Notes under the pieces: generated by a model
What the model was told of the DNA's origin: nothing
The model's input: the letters and a program-made list of their open reading frames with translations, nothing else
Databases searched by the model: none
Made by a program: the position numbers and the translations under genes
From: Strigamia acuminata
Taxonomy: Eukaryota > Arthropoda > Chilopoda > Geophilomorpha > Linotaeniidae
NCBI GenBank assembly: GCA_949358305.1
Contig: OX442314.1
Span: 63,435,369-63,499,368, forward strand
Length of the DNA stretch: 64,000 bases
Direction of reading: 5' to 3'
Shown: positions 44,501 to 54,134 of the stretch, in pieces
Layout of the letters: each line of letters starts with the position of its first letter
Position numbering within the stretch: position 1 is the first letter of the stretch

Positions 44501-46749
44501 GTCGTGACGCGATCTTCTTTAATAACGGCTCGGTGTGGCATGTAGTACGAATTTTCATGTTGCGGTTCATTAACTTCTTCGATTATTCCATCACGTATTT
44601 GATCGTCGAAAATTTGTTTGTAGGCGGCGTAGAATCCTGGATTTTTCTTAAATTTTCTTACCAGATTCCAAAAACGTTTCTCAGCAATTTCGTAATTATT
44701 GTGAAGTTTTCTCGGTTCGACCAACCACGGCAATGCGACGACGTATCTTCCTTCTTCTCTCGTCACTTGTTCGCGAAAACGAATTGCGCAGGAATTTCGA
44801 TCGGTCAATGTTTCGTCTTCACTCTCGTGGCGAATGCCGATGGATTCGAGCTCCCAGAATTTTTTCAGACTCTCGTCCAGTCGCTCCTCGAGACGCACAC
44901 TGCACACGCGGGTGACTAGTGTGGACATTGTCGTGACATTTATTGATGACCCCATCAAAGTCCAGCCAAATAGCGTCTCTATGGCGATCAAATTTTCCTC
45001 GATTTTTCGTATGCATCCCGTAAGTATCTTCGCGATACAGTCTGCGCCTAAAAGAATAAAAATATCGCAATTAGTATTGTTTCCAGAATCAATCACGATT
45101 TGATCGCGTTCGAGGGCGGCTCGTAAGCCAGCCTGCAATTTGGTACAAATGGGTTTTGTAATCCATGGCGTTTCAAGCGCATTAACGCAGAGCGATCGAT
45201 TTTTGTCGCCAACATTGCACAATTTGAGTTCAAATCGATTTCCTTTAGTGTTCAATGGTGTCTGATTTCCAAAAGTGTGCACGCTTAAATGTTCCTCTCC
45301 ATTCGGCTTTAAATGCATGTCTTTTGCCAAACTAGCCAGTACGAAGGAACTTTGGCTTCCGGGATCGATCAAACATTGCACGGTGGACTCACGAGATTCG
45401 TTTTGAATTTTTACGAATATTGTTGCCAATGTTGTGGTCGGAGGTTGAGCGTACGCAGCGAGATTTTCGTTGGTTGATACGAGCAGAGTGACTTTTTCTT
45501 TTGGTGTCTCAGATGGTCCTTCGCACACGAGTTGGTTGTGATGGCGTTGACACAGTTTACATGTCACACGGTAGGTGCAGTTTCGAGACGAATGTCCCTT
45601 TTTTAAGCATTTGAAGCAGCGACCTTCCTTTTTGACGAATTCTTTACGCTCGGTTGCCGTCGTTAAACACCCGTCACGCTCATGAGTCTTGTTGCAAAAC
45701 ATGCAATTGCTGATTGTTGTGCTCAAAACACGAGCAGACGGCACGCGGTTGTGAGTTTTGTGAACAGGCTTGTCCACATCAACTTTTTCAGGTTTGCTTT
45801 TTTCTGTTGAGCGGTGAAGATCTTGAAAGTTCTCAATTTTATTGTGGTGCACGAGTTCGTTACGCACCATGTCCAACAAATCTTTAGCTTTGTATTTCCC
45901 GTCGGGATATTGACGTGAAAATTCCAGCGAAATTTGTCGTGGCACTAGTCCTAGAATGAGTGGACACGCTGTTGCGTCAATGGCATCAACATTCATATTT
46001 GCCGCATTCAGACCGCGTACGTGTGTTTCACACTCATCGTACAATTTTTGAAGAGGAATAGGATCGAGAATATCACGTACGGGTTTCATTTTCATTAGGG
46101 AGCGTAAATGTGCGCTGAGAAGAACATCTGTACGGCCAAAGCGTTCGAGCAACAATTTTTTAGCGATCGGATAGTTTTCATTTGTTGGCGGTAATCCCTT
46201 CAACACGAGTGCTGCTTCTCCATCCAAGAGCGACTTTAAATACACCAATTTACTTTGCGCAGAAATGTTCGTTTTGGTGTCAATTGAGATCTCAAAATTA
46301 CCCCAAAAGTCAGCCCAGTCCAGCGGATCTCCTTTGAATTTAATTGTGTCGTACTTGGGCAGTCGCATGGGTGAGTCTTGTGGCACACTCGCGGTCCCGT
46401 GGTAATTATTTGTTATCGGCGGGAGTACAGGTGTGGTTGGGGGCGCGATGAAAGTAATTAGCGCCTCGTCGATTTCGACACCACAATCAATAATTTTTTC
46501 GTGATATTCAGTCTCGGATCGAGTGATTTCTTCATCTATCTCTTGTTCGTCGGTGAGCATGGCCAAGATTTTGGCGTCGAGCGATTTGAGTTCATTTGAT
46601 TTTGCTTGTAGATGCACTTTTATCTTTTTTAAATCGAGTTCATTTATAGGTATACCAGCGAGAATTGTTTTGGCCTTCGTTATAGTTGTGGTGGTCAGCC
46701 TACGGGTTACTGCACGCTGAGCCTTCAACACGGCGAGGTCGTCGGCCAT
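41557..46749 (-). CDS. BEL/Pao Gag-Pol polyprotein (1,730 aa)
   Basis: This is the single polyprotein that packages, copies and integrates the element. Order seen, with rough residues: coiled N-terminus (1-100); Pao-type Gag domain (about 130-330, with RLPKYDTIKFKGDPLDWADF); CCHC knuckle CFKCLKKGHSSRNC (about 380), then a second Cys/His cluster; aspartic protease with LIDPGSQSS (about 461); reverse transcriptase with SDIEKAFLQL and the catalytic FYVDDLLG (about 880); RNase H with LFCDASPKAYG (about 1063), LPKLELMGA and YWTDSS; integrase zinc finger (H...H...CVTCRR); integrase core with D in GIDFAGP (about 1436), D in YSDNA (about 1494) and E in WERLVK (about 1545); C-terminal domain with GDLVLIQEQ. 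Length and order are standard for BEL/Pao, and all visible catalytic residues are present. Confidence 0.95.
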   Translation of the reverse strand: MADDLAVLKAQRAVTRRLTTTTITKAKTILAGIPINELDLKKIKVHLQAKSNELKSLDAKILAMLTDEQEIDEEITRSETEYHEKIIDCGVEIDEALITFIAPPTTPVLPPITNNYHGTASVPQDSPMRLPKYDTIKFKGDPLDWADFWGNFEISIDTKTNISAQSKLVYLKSLLDGEAALVLKGLPPTNENYPIAKKLLLERFGRTDVLLSAHLRSLMKMKPVRDILDPIPLQKLYDECETHVRGLNAANMNVDAIDATACPLILGLVPRQISLEFSRQYPDGKYKAKDLLDMVRNELVHHNKIENFQDLHRSTEKSKPEKVDVDKPVHKTHNRVPSARVLSTTISNCMFCNKTHERDGCLTTATERKEFVKKEGRCFKCLKKGHSSRNCTYRVTCKLCQRHHNQLVCEGPSETPKEKVTLLVSTNENLAAYAQPPTTTLATIFVKIQNESRESTVQCLIDPGSQSSFVLASLAKDMHLKPNGEEHLSVHTFGNQTPLNTKGNRFELKLCNVGDKNRSLCVNALETPWITKPICTKLQAGLRAALERDQIVIDSGNNTNCDIFILLGADCIAKILTGCIRKIEENLIAIETLFGWTLMGSSINVTTMSTLVTRVCSVRLEERLDESLKKFWELESIGIRHESEDETLTDRNSCAIRFREQVTREEGRYVVALPWLVEPRKLHNNYEIAEKRFWNLVRKFKKNPGFYAAYKQIFDDQIRDGIIEEVNEPQHENSYYMPHRAVIKEDRVTTKIRIVFDASAKGKNELSLNDCLDSGPNLLPEILILLILFRKEPFAYLSDIEKAFLQLLLRMADRDFVRFLWTPEEWDGRQFVKPRVMRQKRVVFGVKSSPYLLNDSIQLHLDNMREKYEETVAQIKDKFYVDDLLGCAKSEGEVEKIFHEARKLMMEAHMPLRKWQSNSQSLRELFAREIPSDANLVDADKHSTSVLGLIWNFITDHLLLEIGEWADAQDQLKESKRLIVQSVARIYDPLGFATPFVIVGKLMFQELWTRNIGWDSPLPPDISKQWSSWRQQVVLLRKIAVPRHYSAGQQSNPDRELHLFCDASPKAYGVVVYIRTKNETSVEVTLCMSKSRVAPLKSLTLPKLELMGALLLSRVAVKLKKLEIQRVFYWTDSSITYFWIREQQKKSNPFVSNRVREIRTNTEVACWRHCPGKVNPADKLTRGMEADKLVQDIEWWSGPEWLKKDETHWPQKFDEETESNFEEEIEEIDTRVNVTRSSEEAIFDIEKYSSWTKVKRITAWILRFCHNSRKIETVIGPLKTEELETAEIYWLRSIQKQRFSEEIYSLKNSTKLKSDSPLASVAVVLDQNEIIRIDSRIRFNTGIENFVSPIVLDSNSPAVKLIVEDCHHRTLHGGLGNTLSEFRAKYWVKKGRKFIKTLISRCVTCRRVNAKLMTQTVGLLPADRVNRAEPFQIIGIDFAGPLYTKNGKKTYIALFTCAVVRAVHLELVSDLTTEKFILAFKRLIARRGVPGIVYSDNAKTFKRAEKDLSLFINSFSHELFQGFLSKQKIQWKFIVELAPWWGGFWERLVKTVKLSLKKVLARSSLDFEELSTVLTEVEAAVNSRPITYVTDDPLEQEPLTPSHFLTGGRLITLPDVYSPESRVDNSFRPELVKRWKLRQRLINLLWRRWTHEYLVELREFRRVRTSKEVQIGDLVLIQEQGQPRMSWKMARVSNTFIGRDEKIRSCELTLPEGKTLRRPVQRLCSLEASD

Positions 46750-46817
46750 TGTTAAATTCGAGATGCTACTTGCAGTTTTTTCAGATTGAAGTTACGAGTT
46801 TGTTCCCTGGAAAGATG

Positions 46818-46835
46818 TCCCGGGTTTCGGCACCA
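46818..46835 (-). other. Primer binding site, matches tRNA-Phe 3' end
   Basis: In the sense direction TGGTGCCGAAACCCGGGA starts one base after the 5' LTR. It is the complement of the 3' end of eukaryotic tRNA-Phe (acceptor stem 3' strand TTTCGGC, then ACCA). Confidence 0.75.
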
Positions 46836-46836
46836 A

Positions 46837-47366
46837 TTTACGAATTGTAAATGAACTTCACGATGGGTGATGAATTGTAAAACAGCAAAAGCGACGGTCG
46901 AAATAAAACTTAACAACTTTTAATTTTACTTGAGTTGAAAAATGACATTCTTTTTCACAAGTGACGCGTGGTCAGCGAGTTGAGGGTGGAATGTGTGGTG
47001 CATAGAAAAAACGGGGTCTACATCCGGTCAACAAGGGCCGAAAGATACCCAATTTACATAAAAGAGGGCTCTCGAAAAGACCCTCGAGCGATTTATATAA
47101 CACAAAAAGAACACAGACAATTTAATGCAATAACACAACTGAAAAGTCAGCAAAAACCATGATGAAACACAATTAAACACGATAATACACAATAAGGCAC
47201 AATGAATGAAAAAGAACACAAAACACAAAACAAAACACAAAACACTTAATTGTAATAAACACAAATCAATCACTAAATTCAATCGATAATTAAACTAAGA
47301 CAAAATTACTAAAATCAAATACATGAATAAACATTAAAAACAAATTAAATCAGTCTAGATTTTACA
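46837..47366 (-). repeat. BEL element 5' LTR
   Basis: The second copy of the 530-bp LTR; it would carry the promoter for the element on the - strand. Next to it inside are the primer site and the Gag start at 46749. Confidence 0.9.
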
Positions 47367-47371
47367 ATATT

Positions 47372-50300
47372 ACACCTTTGCAAAGCGGGCAGCCGTTTCA
47401 ATAGCGGTATTCAATCACATTGATTAATTTCATTAAAGCCGATTATTTCAATTAAGCATCTCCTAGGTAAACTATAATTATTTATGATTAAAATCCTTTG
47501 TGGATACATCACGTGATGTTTCCACAACACAACAACAAGGCAACATTCGATTTTTAGTCGGTGGAAAAAAAAAATTTCAAAAAAAATTTATCCAAGAAAA
47601 ATAATTTTTTCACAATCAATTTCCGTATTTATTTGATTTTGGTTGCGTAAAATGACCAGAAACCTCCAATTGCATTCGAATCGATAAAACCCAGTTGCTC
47701 ATAAGTCACAATACACTTGATAATCTGCTGACTTGATAAATTAAACATAAACATACAACCTTGAACCGATGTCCCACTTTTTAATCACATACATAAATTC
47801 AAAGACATTCGACACTTTCCCCTCGCAGAAAAAAAAAATTAAAAAAAAAAAATACAAGAACTGTCTGTGCTCATTCAAAATTCCACACAACTTTTTCCAG
47901 CAGAAAAAGAAAAAAATAAAAAAAAAATCTATAAAATCTTTAAACCACTTTTTAATCGGTAATTTCCTCTGTCCTACTTTGCCCAACTTGGGTCTGGTCC
48001 AGGATTTCAACTACCAAAAGTTCGAAGCAACAAACTTTGGCCCGCAGTAAAAAGAAAGAAAGAAAAAAAGAAGAAAGAAAAAGAAAGTGAGTCTAGCAGA
48101 GTGGCCTCGGGACACCCAAATCAATGACCTCATTGGACCCGAATCACGAGGAGCCCTTTGGGCCTGATAATGACGGGTCCCAACTGCACTCAATGCTCAT
48201 CATCACTCTTGAAAACTCACCCACCTTCGAGGAACAATGGCCAAATGTCTATTGACCAGTGGCCAAGTGAGGGTCCTAAGTACCTCGCTGCCACTACCTT
48301 GTGCTCGTTGTCCCCCGACTGTCCCTCGCTTGTAAATCAAGCCTGGAAACAAAAGACAGGCAACTTCTAAGTAGAAGGCAATTAAGCACTCAAAAACGAC
48401 CATTTTTTCCACGTCTTTTTTTCGTTCGCATTTCTTTGTCTATCCACTTTCTTAACACCTGTTTCCCAGGTATTTGCACCGCTTGAGGGAGGAGGGCTAC
48501 CAAGACCCAAATTACACGCCTCGCCCTGTCGCTCGTGGCACCAAAGGGTTCGTGGGCTACACCCAAAAAAGTGAATTATTTACTAATAAAAATAATAATA
48601 ATACAAAAAAAAAATTTAAAAAAAAAATATATATTTTTTTTTAATTTTTTTTATTTTTAATTTACAATATCAAATATGTATTTTATATGTTTCTATATAA
48701 TCTTTAAACAAGAGACTCCTGGAGACAAGTTGCCAGCAGGAGTTCCCAGTCCGAGACGGGACACAACTTGCATGACCCCCTGTGGCAAGTATTTAGGCGG
48801 GAATGTGGTCTAAGTGGCTGCCAAGGTCCAATTTCAAAAAAGACATTAAATAAATAATTTTTTTTTATCTTTATTTAAAAAAAAAAAAAAAAATCAAACC
48901 TAAAATAACCCAAATCTGTCACCCCCACATTCTCCATGTTTTTATTTAAAAAAAAAATATTTTGTACACATAAAAAAAAATGCAGGGGGGTGTTGATGAA
49001 ACAAGTTGAACATTCCGCCCATGCGCAGACAAGAGTCATTCATCAATGCCCCCATGCGCCATGTGGGGGTAAATGCGAACCCCAGAGGACTCTTTTCTCT
49101 GCAGGCTCCGAATGCAACAAGAGACCATCACTAGCCATAACTCACGACAGATTTGGTCTAAAGGCCTCTCTCTCTCGCCCTAACTCCCCTCGACAGCTCC
49201 ACATTAGAAGCCCTCGCCTGGCCGGTCGGGGGGGGGTTGCGAACCGCCATATTGTACTCCAGGTGGTGACGTGAAAAGACCTGGGCACAATGGCCAGTGC
49301 CAAGCCACTAACATCTCCATCTAACGCACAAAGGCAGCAGGCAAACCAATCAGCCATCTGATAAAAACATCAAACTCTGTATCATCTAACACTCACTATC
49401 ACAATGTGGTATCTTAACCGCTTTTTTCCCTTCTTTACTAAAGTATACCGCAAATGAGACTACAAGATTCAGGTAAAAATAAAACCAAGACGCAATATTT
49501 TCATATTTTCCATTTTTCATGATGAAAAACGGCCAAATCCGGAACATTATTTGTCTTTTTCGCGTCGCGCGCTGCGATTTATATTTTATTCAATTGCATT
49601 CCATTTTTCTTGACTTATATATCGCGGGATTAAGTGATTTTTTCATTTTTGCTTTCCTTTTTTTTCTCTTTTGGAGTTTACAATGCCTACGGTATTGATG
49701 AAACATTCAACAAGAAGGGAAGAAATAAGAGTGGAAAAAAATTGTTATTTCCTGTGCGTGAGATGTCATGTTTTTGCAAAAAAAAAAGAAAAAAAGGTAT
49801 AATATTTCCGGTTTTCTTTCGATGCCTCGGGTTTTGGATATTAAAAGGATATGAGGCTGGGAAAAGGTGAAAAAGTGCGCATTGTGTGCACGATGATGCA
49901 TCAGGCTGCGAGTGTTCTTCCGCCACTTTCGCTTTCATTTTCACCAAATCCGTGGCAAAAGTTGGATAATTGTTTGAAAACGTTTGTTCCGATTTTCGGT
50001 TTCCATTATGATGACGTAATGGTGGCAAAGGGGGTCTGTAGGGTCTATCAAAAGTGACTAAAGACTCACCCAGGTGTTAACCAGCTGTTGGGTGTATTTA
50101 GTTCTATAGAATTTCGAATTTTGGATTCGATCTCTCGTTACTAATGACACGACACCGCGGAACAAAATCCTGCCCGTGACATGAAAACTTTCTTGTGCTT
50201 TTAGTTCGACACATCTGATGGTGTAATCCGAAGCAGCAAGGATTTTTGGATTAAGCCACTGCCAGACAAATGAGTTGATCTCAATCTCAACTCTATACTT

Positions 50301-50429
50301 GGTCCATCAGTTGAAAGGACGAGATCGCGCGAGATCGGTTAGCAGAAATGAATTAGCGCGATGGAATTGAGTGGCGTACTTTATTCTCGCACACGAGACC
50401 ACTAATCAAATCAACCATACTCCTACTCT

Positions 50430-50470
<41 letters not shown>

Positions 50471-50585
50471 AGCTGAAAATGTTAAATGAGTGCAATGTGG
50501 TCAGCTGAAAAATATATAGAATTTCTTTCTATTTATTCAAGCAACCAGTGTTTTCGCTGGGAGACTCCGCCTCCATCTTTTGAAT
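47372..50585. other. Intergenic, no gene recognised
   Basis: AT-rich DNA with long A/T runs (for example 48600-48660 and 48860-48895) and some GC-richer stretches (48100-48330, 49000-49370) without a convincing reading frame. A (CT)n microsatellite lies at about 50434-50470. Confidence 0.5.
50434..50470. repeat. CT microsatellite
   Basis: A nearly pure (CT)n tract of about 36 bp. Confidence 0.85.
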
Positions 50586-51049
50586 ACAGTCGAAACTCTT
50601 TAAAACGAATCGCAAGTGACCGAAAAAATCGATTTGTCATAACGAGAGTTTGTTAAAACAAATTAGCTAAAAAAATTAAATTTCATCATATCATAAATAA
50701 TACTCCGTATTATTTATTCATAGACATGCAAGTTTCATGTTAATTTTATCCCAATTCTTTAATATTGTTGAAAACTGTAGAACGGGACAAATTAAACTCA
50801 TCTGCTACAACTGATGGCTTCTTGCCATTGTCAATGGCATTAATAATGTTCGACTTGTCCTGAATCAAAATTGCCCTTTGTTTGGCAGCCATTTTAAAAC
50901 AGTACATTTTTCATTTTCCTTTGGTTTCTAAATATGTGCATCGGATGTTGCCGAGTCTCAGTTTTGAAAATTCGTTAAAACAAGGGCTTGTGAGTATTAC
51001 AGTGTACATGAAAACTTGTTTGTTGTAACGAATAATTCGTTATACAGTG
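50586..51049 (-). mobile_element. pogo/Tigger-type miniature element
   Basis: A 464-bp element flanked by TA on both sides (50584-50585 and 51050-51051), as for Tc1/mariner-pogo insertions. The ends start CAGTCGAAACTCTTTAAAAC (left) and, on the other strand, CACTGTATAACGAATT (right). These resemble pogo-group ends with AACGAA motifs. Inside is a short ORF (50746-50892, -) with the helix-turn-helix of pogo transposases. The catalytic core is missing. Confidence 0.7.
50746..50892 (-). pseudogene. Truncated pogo-type transposase, N-terminal HTH (48 aa)
   Basis: The frame begins MAAKQRAILIQDKSNII, continues with a DNGKKPSVVADEFNLSRSTV segment and ends at TAA. Spacing and residues fit the CENP-B/pogo N-terminal helix-turn-helix, which binds the element ends. 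Only this part is left, so it cannot transpose the element, but it could still bind DNA if expressed. Confidence 0.65.
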
Positions 51050-51051
51050 TA

Positions 51052-52851
51052 AGCTGTGTAGCCCGGACATAGGACGGGTCCCAGAAACTTGTCCGCTCTC
51101 AGCCGCTGACATTTATCAGTTTCCAACTGGTTATGCGTTGTACAGTCTCTGGAAAATCGTGGTTTGCAATGACAGATGAATTTCTTTGGGTTTGGAATCC
51201 AAGTCTTGAACGTTAATGAATTGATAGAACGAAAAAAAAAATATACGATGCTCAAACTAATTACACCCATTGCGCTTTCGGCCAAACTTGTCTTCTTCGT
51301 TTTGGGCAAACAACGTAACATTCTTATTTTTCAGCGTGTTTCCCTCCAAAACAGAATTTGTATAAGATTACGCTCAATTGAGTTAAGCCAACGTCCATCG
51401 ATCGGAAAAGCCTTCGTTTATTGTGTGCCAAAATTCATCATGTTCACATGTATGCCTTTGTCGCGTTGTCCACTGCTATGAATCCAACGTGACGCTCTAA
51501 ACAGATAGTTTGTGCCAGCACCATCCCATTAAAAGTCCACCGAGCTATTATTCAACTCACTTGACCCAACACACGTGACGCGATCAGTTAAATAATCGAA
51601 TTATCACAAAAGAAGATGACCATGATGAGACGCGCCATTTGCCCATATGCAAATCCGCCATTCATCACTCTGAGTCTTCCATCTTACACTCTTTTCTTTA
51701 TTTTCTTTAAATATTTCATTCCCACAAATCAATCTACACAGAGGCCGAGGCATATGAAAGTTTTCGTGCGCAAAATCAGATTAATTCTTCGCATGAAGAA
51801 AGTTGTAATCAATATTCACGAAATAGATTGACAGTCCGAACTCTGGGAGCGCAGTAAACGAAAAACAGCAGCTTTAATAATAAATGGCCGAAAAAAAAAA
51901 ACACGTTGAATTAAATATAATATTTATAAGTTTAAAATTTAAATTTTCAATTTTTTTTTTAAGCTTTGGCAATCAAATTTCACCGTTGGTTCTGCAGCAT
52001 TGAGGGCCAACTGGTAGAGAATATATAATTAACAATTAATATGGTGGTGGTAATGCTATATATAAATAGGTAATTCAATGCTCCTTTCCATCACCTTTCC
52101 TCATCTAATTAACTCCTCAATTGGGCTTGAATTGTAATCGCATTCATTATGAACAAAACCAGTCAGAGTGTCCATAGTTTGCAGTTTATTCTTCCTCTTC
52201 ATTTCCCAGTCTTACCATGTACTATACAACCATCCCATCGCACCCCACGCAACACCAAACCATTCATCGTCAACAAAACAGCGAGTAAACGCACTAAAAC
52301 CGCATTAATTGCTACTCCTGCTAGTAACTGAACACCGAACGAGATTTTAACGCGTTTGCCGCGTTCACAGTTAAGTAGTTAACCCAATTACACGAGCGTG
52401 TTAATTAAAGTATATTTTAAAATCGTTTTCATTAAATAATGAATTGTAATGTTGAATGAACCCGGAAAAATCAATCTCAATGCCTGGGCTCTTAAATCAA
52501 TTAGCAGAAGCACAAGAGTCGTTACAATTTCTCTAGTAATCCTCACCAGATGCTGCTGAAGATAACAACTGAGCATGCTCACAAACAGAAGCGGCTGCGT
52601 GCACGCCGTCTGGTGTTTGCGGATGTCATTACACCCCAAATACAGTTGCGGGTTGCCACAAGCACGAATGCAGGGCAGGGCAGGGCAGGGCAGGGCCCCT
52701 ACCTTCATAATTGCAGTCCAGATTTACAATTTTCCTTCCAAAAATAAAAACACCCCTATGGTAATGAATAATGACGAAATGTTCAAAAAGCGACACCTAG
52801 GTGTTCATAAAACTGACATTTGTTCGCATAATCGGAAATTAGCTTTATATA
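51052..52851. other. Intergenic, no gene recognised
   Basis: No supported exon is seen. An open frame on the - strand (to about 51321) has several Cys, but it runs into the pogo element and has no clear splice signals. A GGGCA pentamer repeat lies near 52674-52696. Confidence 0.45.
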
Positions 52852-53352
52852 TACCGTATTTTACCAAATAAGAGCCGCGGCTCTTAATTACAATTACAAT
52901 TACAAACTCTTATTATAATTGTTTATCATATTTTGATTGGAATTTAACATTTTTCCATTGAAATTTTACTTTTTTCCATTGAAAATTTACTTTTTTCCAT
53001 TGAAATTTCACTTTTTCCATTTAAAATTGACTTTTTTTCATTAAAAATTCACTTTTTTCCATTGCAAATTCATTTTTTTTCCATCGAAAATTCACTTTTC
53101 TGATTAAAATTTCACTTTTTTCATTAAAATTTTATTTTCCATTGGAATTTCACTTTTTTAAAAATTTTCTATTTAAATAACCATCATTAAATGTTTCATT
53201 AACCGTTTCCTGTTTGGTTACAAAAGCCCTCGAATAGTAGCCGCGGCTACTCTTTGAGGGCGGCTCTTATTTCAAACCGCTGCTCTGAGGCGCGGCTACA
53301 AAACGAGGGCGGCTACAAAACGAGGGCGCCTCTTAATCGGTAAAATCCGGTA
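52852..53352. mobile_element. Inverted-repeat element with internal 20-bp repeats
   Basis: Ends TACCGTATTTTACCAAATAA (left) and, on the other strand, TACCGGATTTTACCGATTAA (right) are inverted repeats. Both lead into AGAG/GAGC and GC-rich CCGCGGCTC motifs. The interior 52940-53160 has about ten diverged tandem units like ACTTTTTTCCATTGAAAATT. No ORF. The superfamily is not assigned. Confidence 0.65.
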
Positions 53353-53477
53353 TGTACACATGTATAACCAGTCGAATATTATAATTAATTTCATATTATT
53401 AGGAGAATAAATATTAATTTTAGGTTCCCTTTTCCCCTGCCTATTCCCTTTAAGTTAGTTGAAATGTAAACACGTAC

Positions 53478-53636
53478 CCTTGCCTTCTTCCTATCGTGTT
53501 TTCTTATCACAGAGCTGAAATCTGTCAACCAAAAAGCGTAATCAAACGACACCTGCAAAATAAGAAGGAAAAAGAAAAAAAAAGAGGGATTAGTGACATC
53601 ACGTACGTTTCCATCAACATTGCACTCAGCTGCCAT
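53478..53636 (-). CDS. Candidate first two coding exons of an unknown gene
   Basis: ATG at 53636 opens 10 codons (MAAECNVDGN) ending at a GTACGT donor. After a 54-nt intron with a strong pyrimidine tract and TTGCAG comes a 25-codon exon (53478-53552) with FDYAFWLTDFSSVIRKHDRK, closed by another GTACGT donor. The join is in phase 0. The GC-rich stretch at 53640-53840, rich in CpG, would be the 5' UTR and promoter. No later exons were found. The protein is not recognised, so this remains a candidate. Confidence 0.4.
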
Positions 53637-53859
53637 TAGCACACGAGAATGGAGAGGAGGCAACAAGAAATCTCATTTCGGCATTTCAAAGGCGGACAGG
53701 GGCAACAGATCGATACTTCTTAGCGGACACCCACAGCATTCTAGCGGCCACTTCATCCAAAGGGGAAGAAGAGCGACGCGACAGGGAGCGGGCGAGCGAA
53801 CCGAACGAAACGAAGCAAACGAACGAGCCGCCTTTCTCATCACCGGATATTAATTAATT

Positions 53860-54103
53860 CAGAAATGTCAGAAATGAGCGCGCAAATTCCCACCAAATCA
53901 TTCAACTCACACCATTTTTTATTCCCAATTTTCTACACTTCGTACTCAATCTTGCTCTCTATAAATTTTGTCTCAATTACCAAAATGGGTGCGAAAACAA
54001 GTGCCTGTTGGACAGGTGGTCCAGGAGGTTGAAAAAACCTGCGCCATATTAAATCGGTGCCGAAACAAATGTGCCCCGACACAGGTGGTCCCTTTACTCG
54101 TAT

Positions 54104-54134
<31 letters not shown>

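Larger units (their letters stand above)
41001..47371 (-). mobile_element. Complete BEL/Pao LTR retrotransposon
   Basis: The element has LTRs at 41006-41535 and 46837-47366, each 530 bp and identical by eye. The target duplication ATATT is at 41001-41005 and 47367-47371. In the sense (-) direction the order is 5' LTR, primer site (46818-46835), one gag-pol ORF (41557-46749), 3' LTR. No env frame is present. Identical LTRs, an exact target duplication and an open ORF indicate recent insertion and possible activity. It sits about 2.5 kb upstream of the Cirl first coding exon, in the same orientation. Confidence 0.93.

Noticed and set aside
51040-51321. Cys-containing - strand ORF as a secreted-protein exon
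   Set aside because: It runs into the pogo element, ends within its tip and has no clear splice signals.
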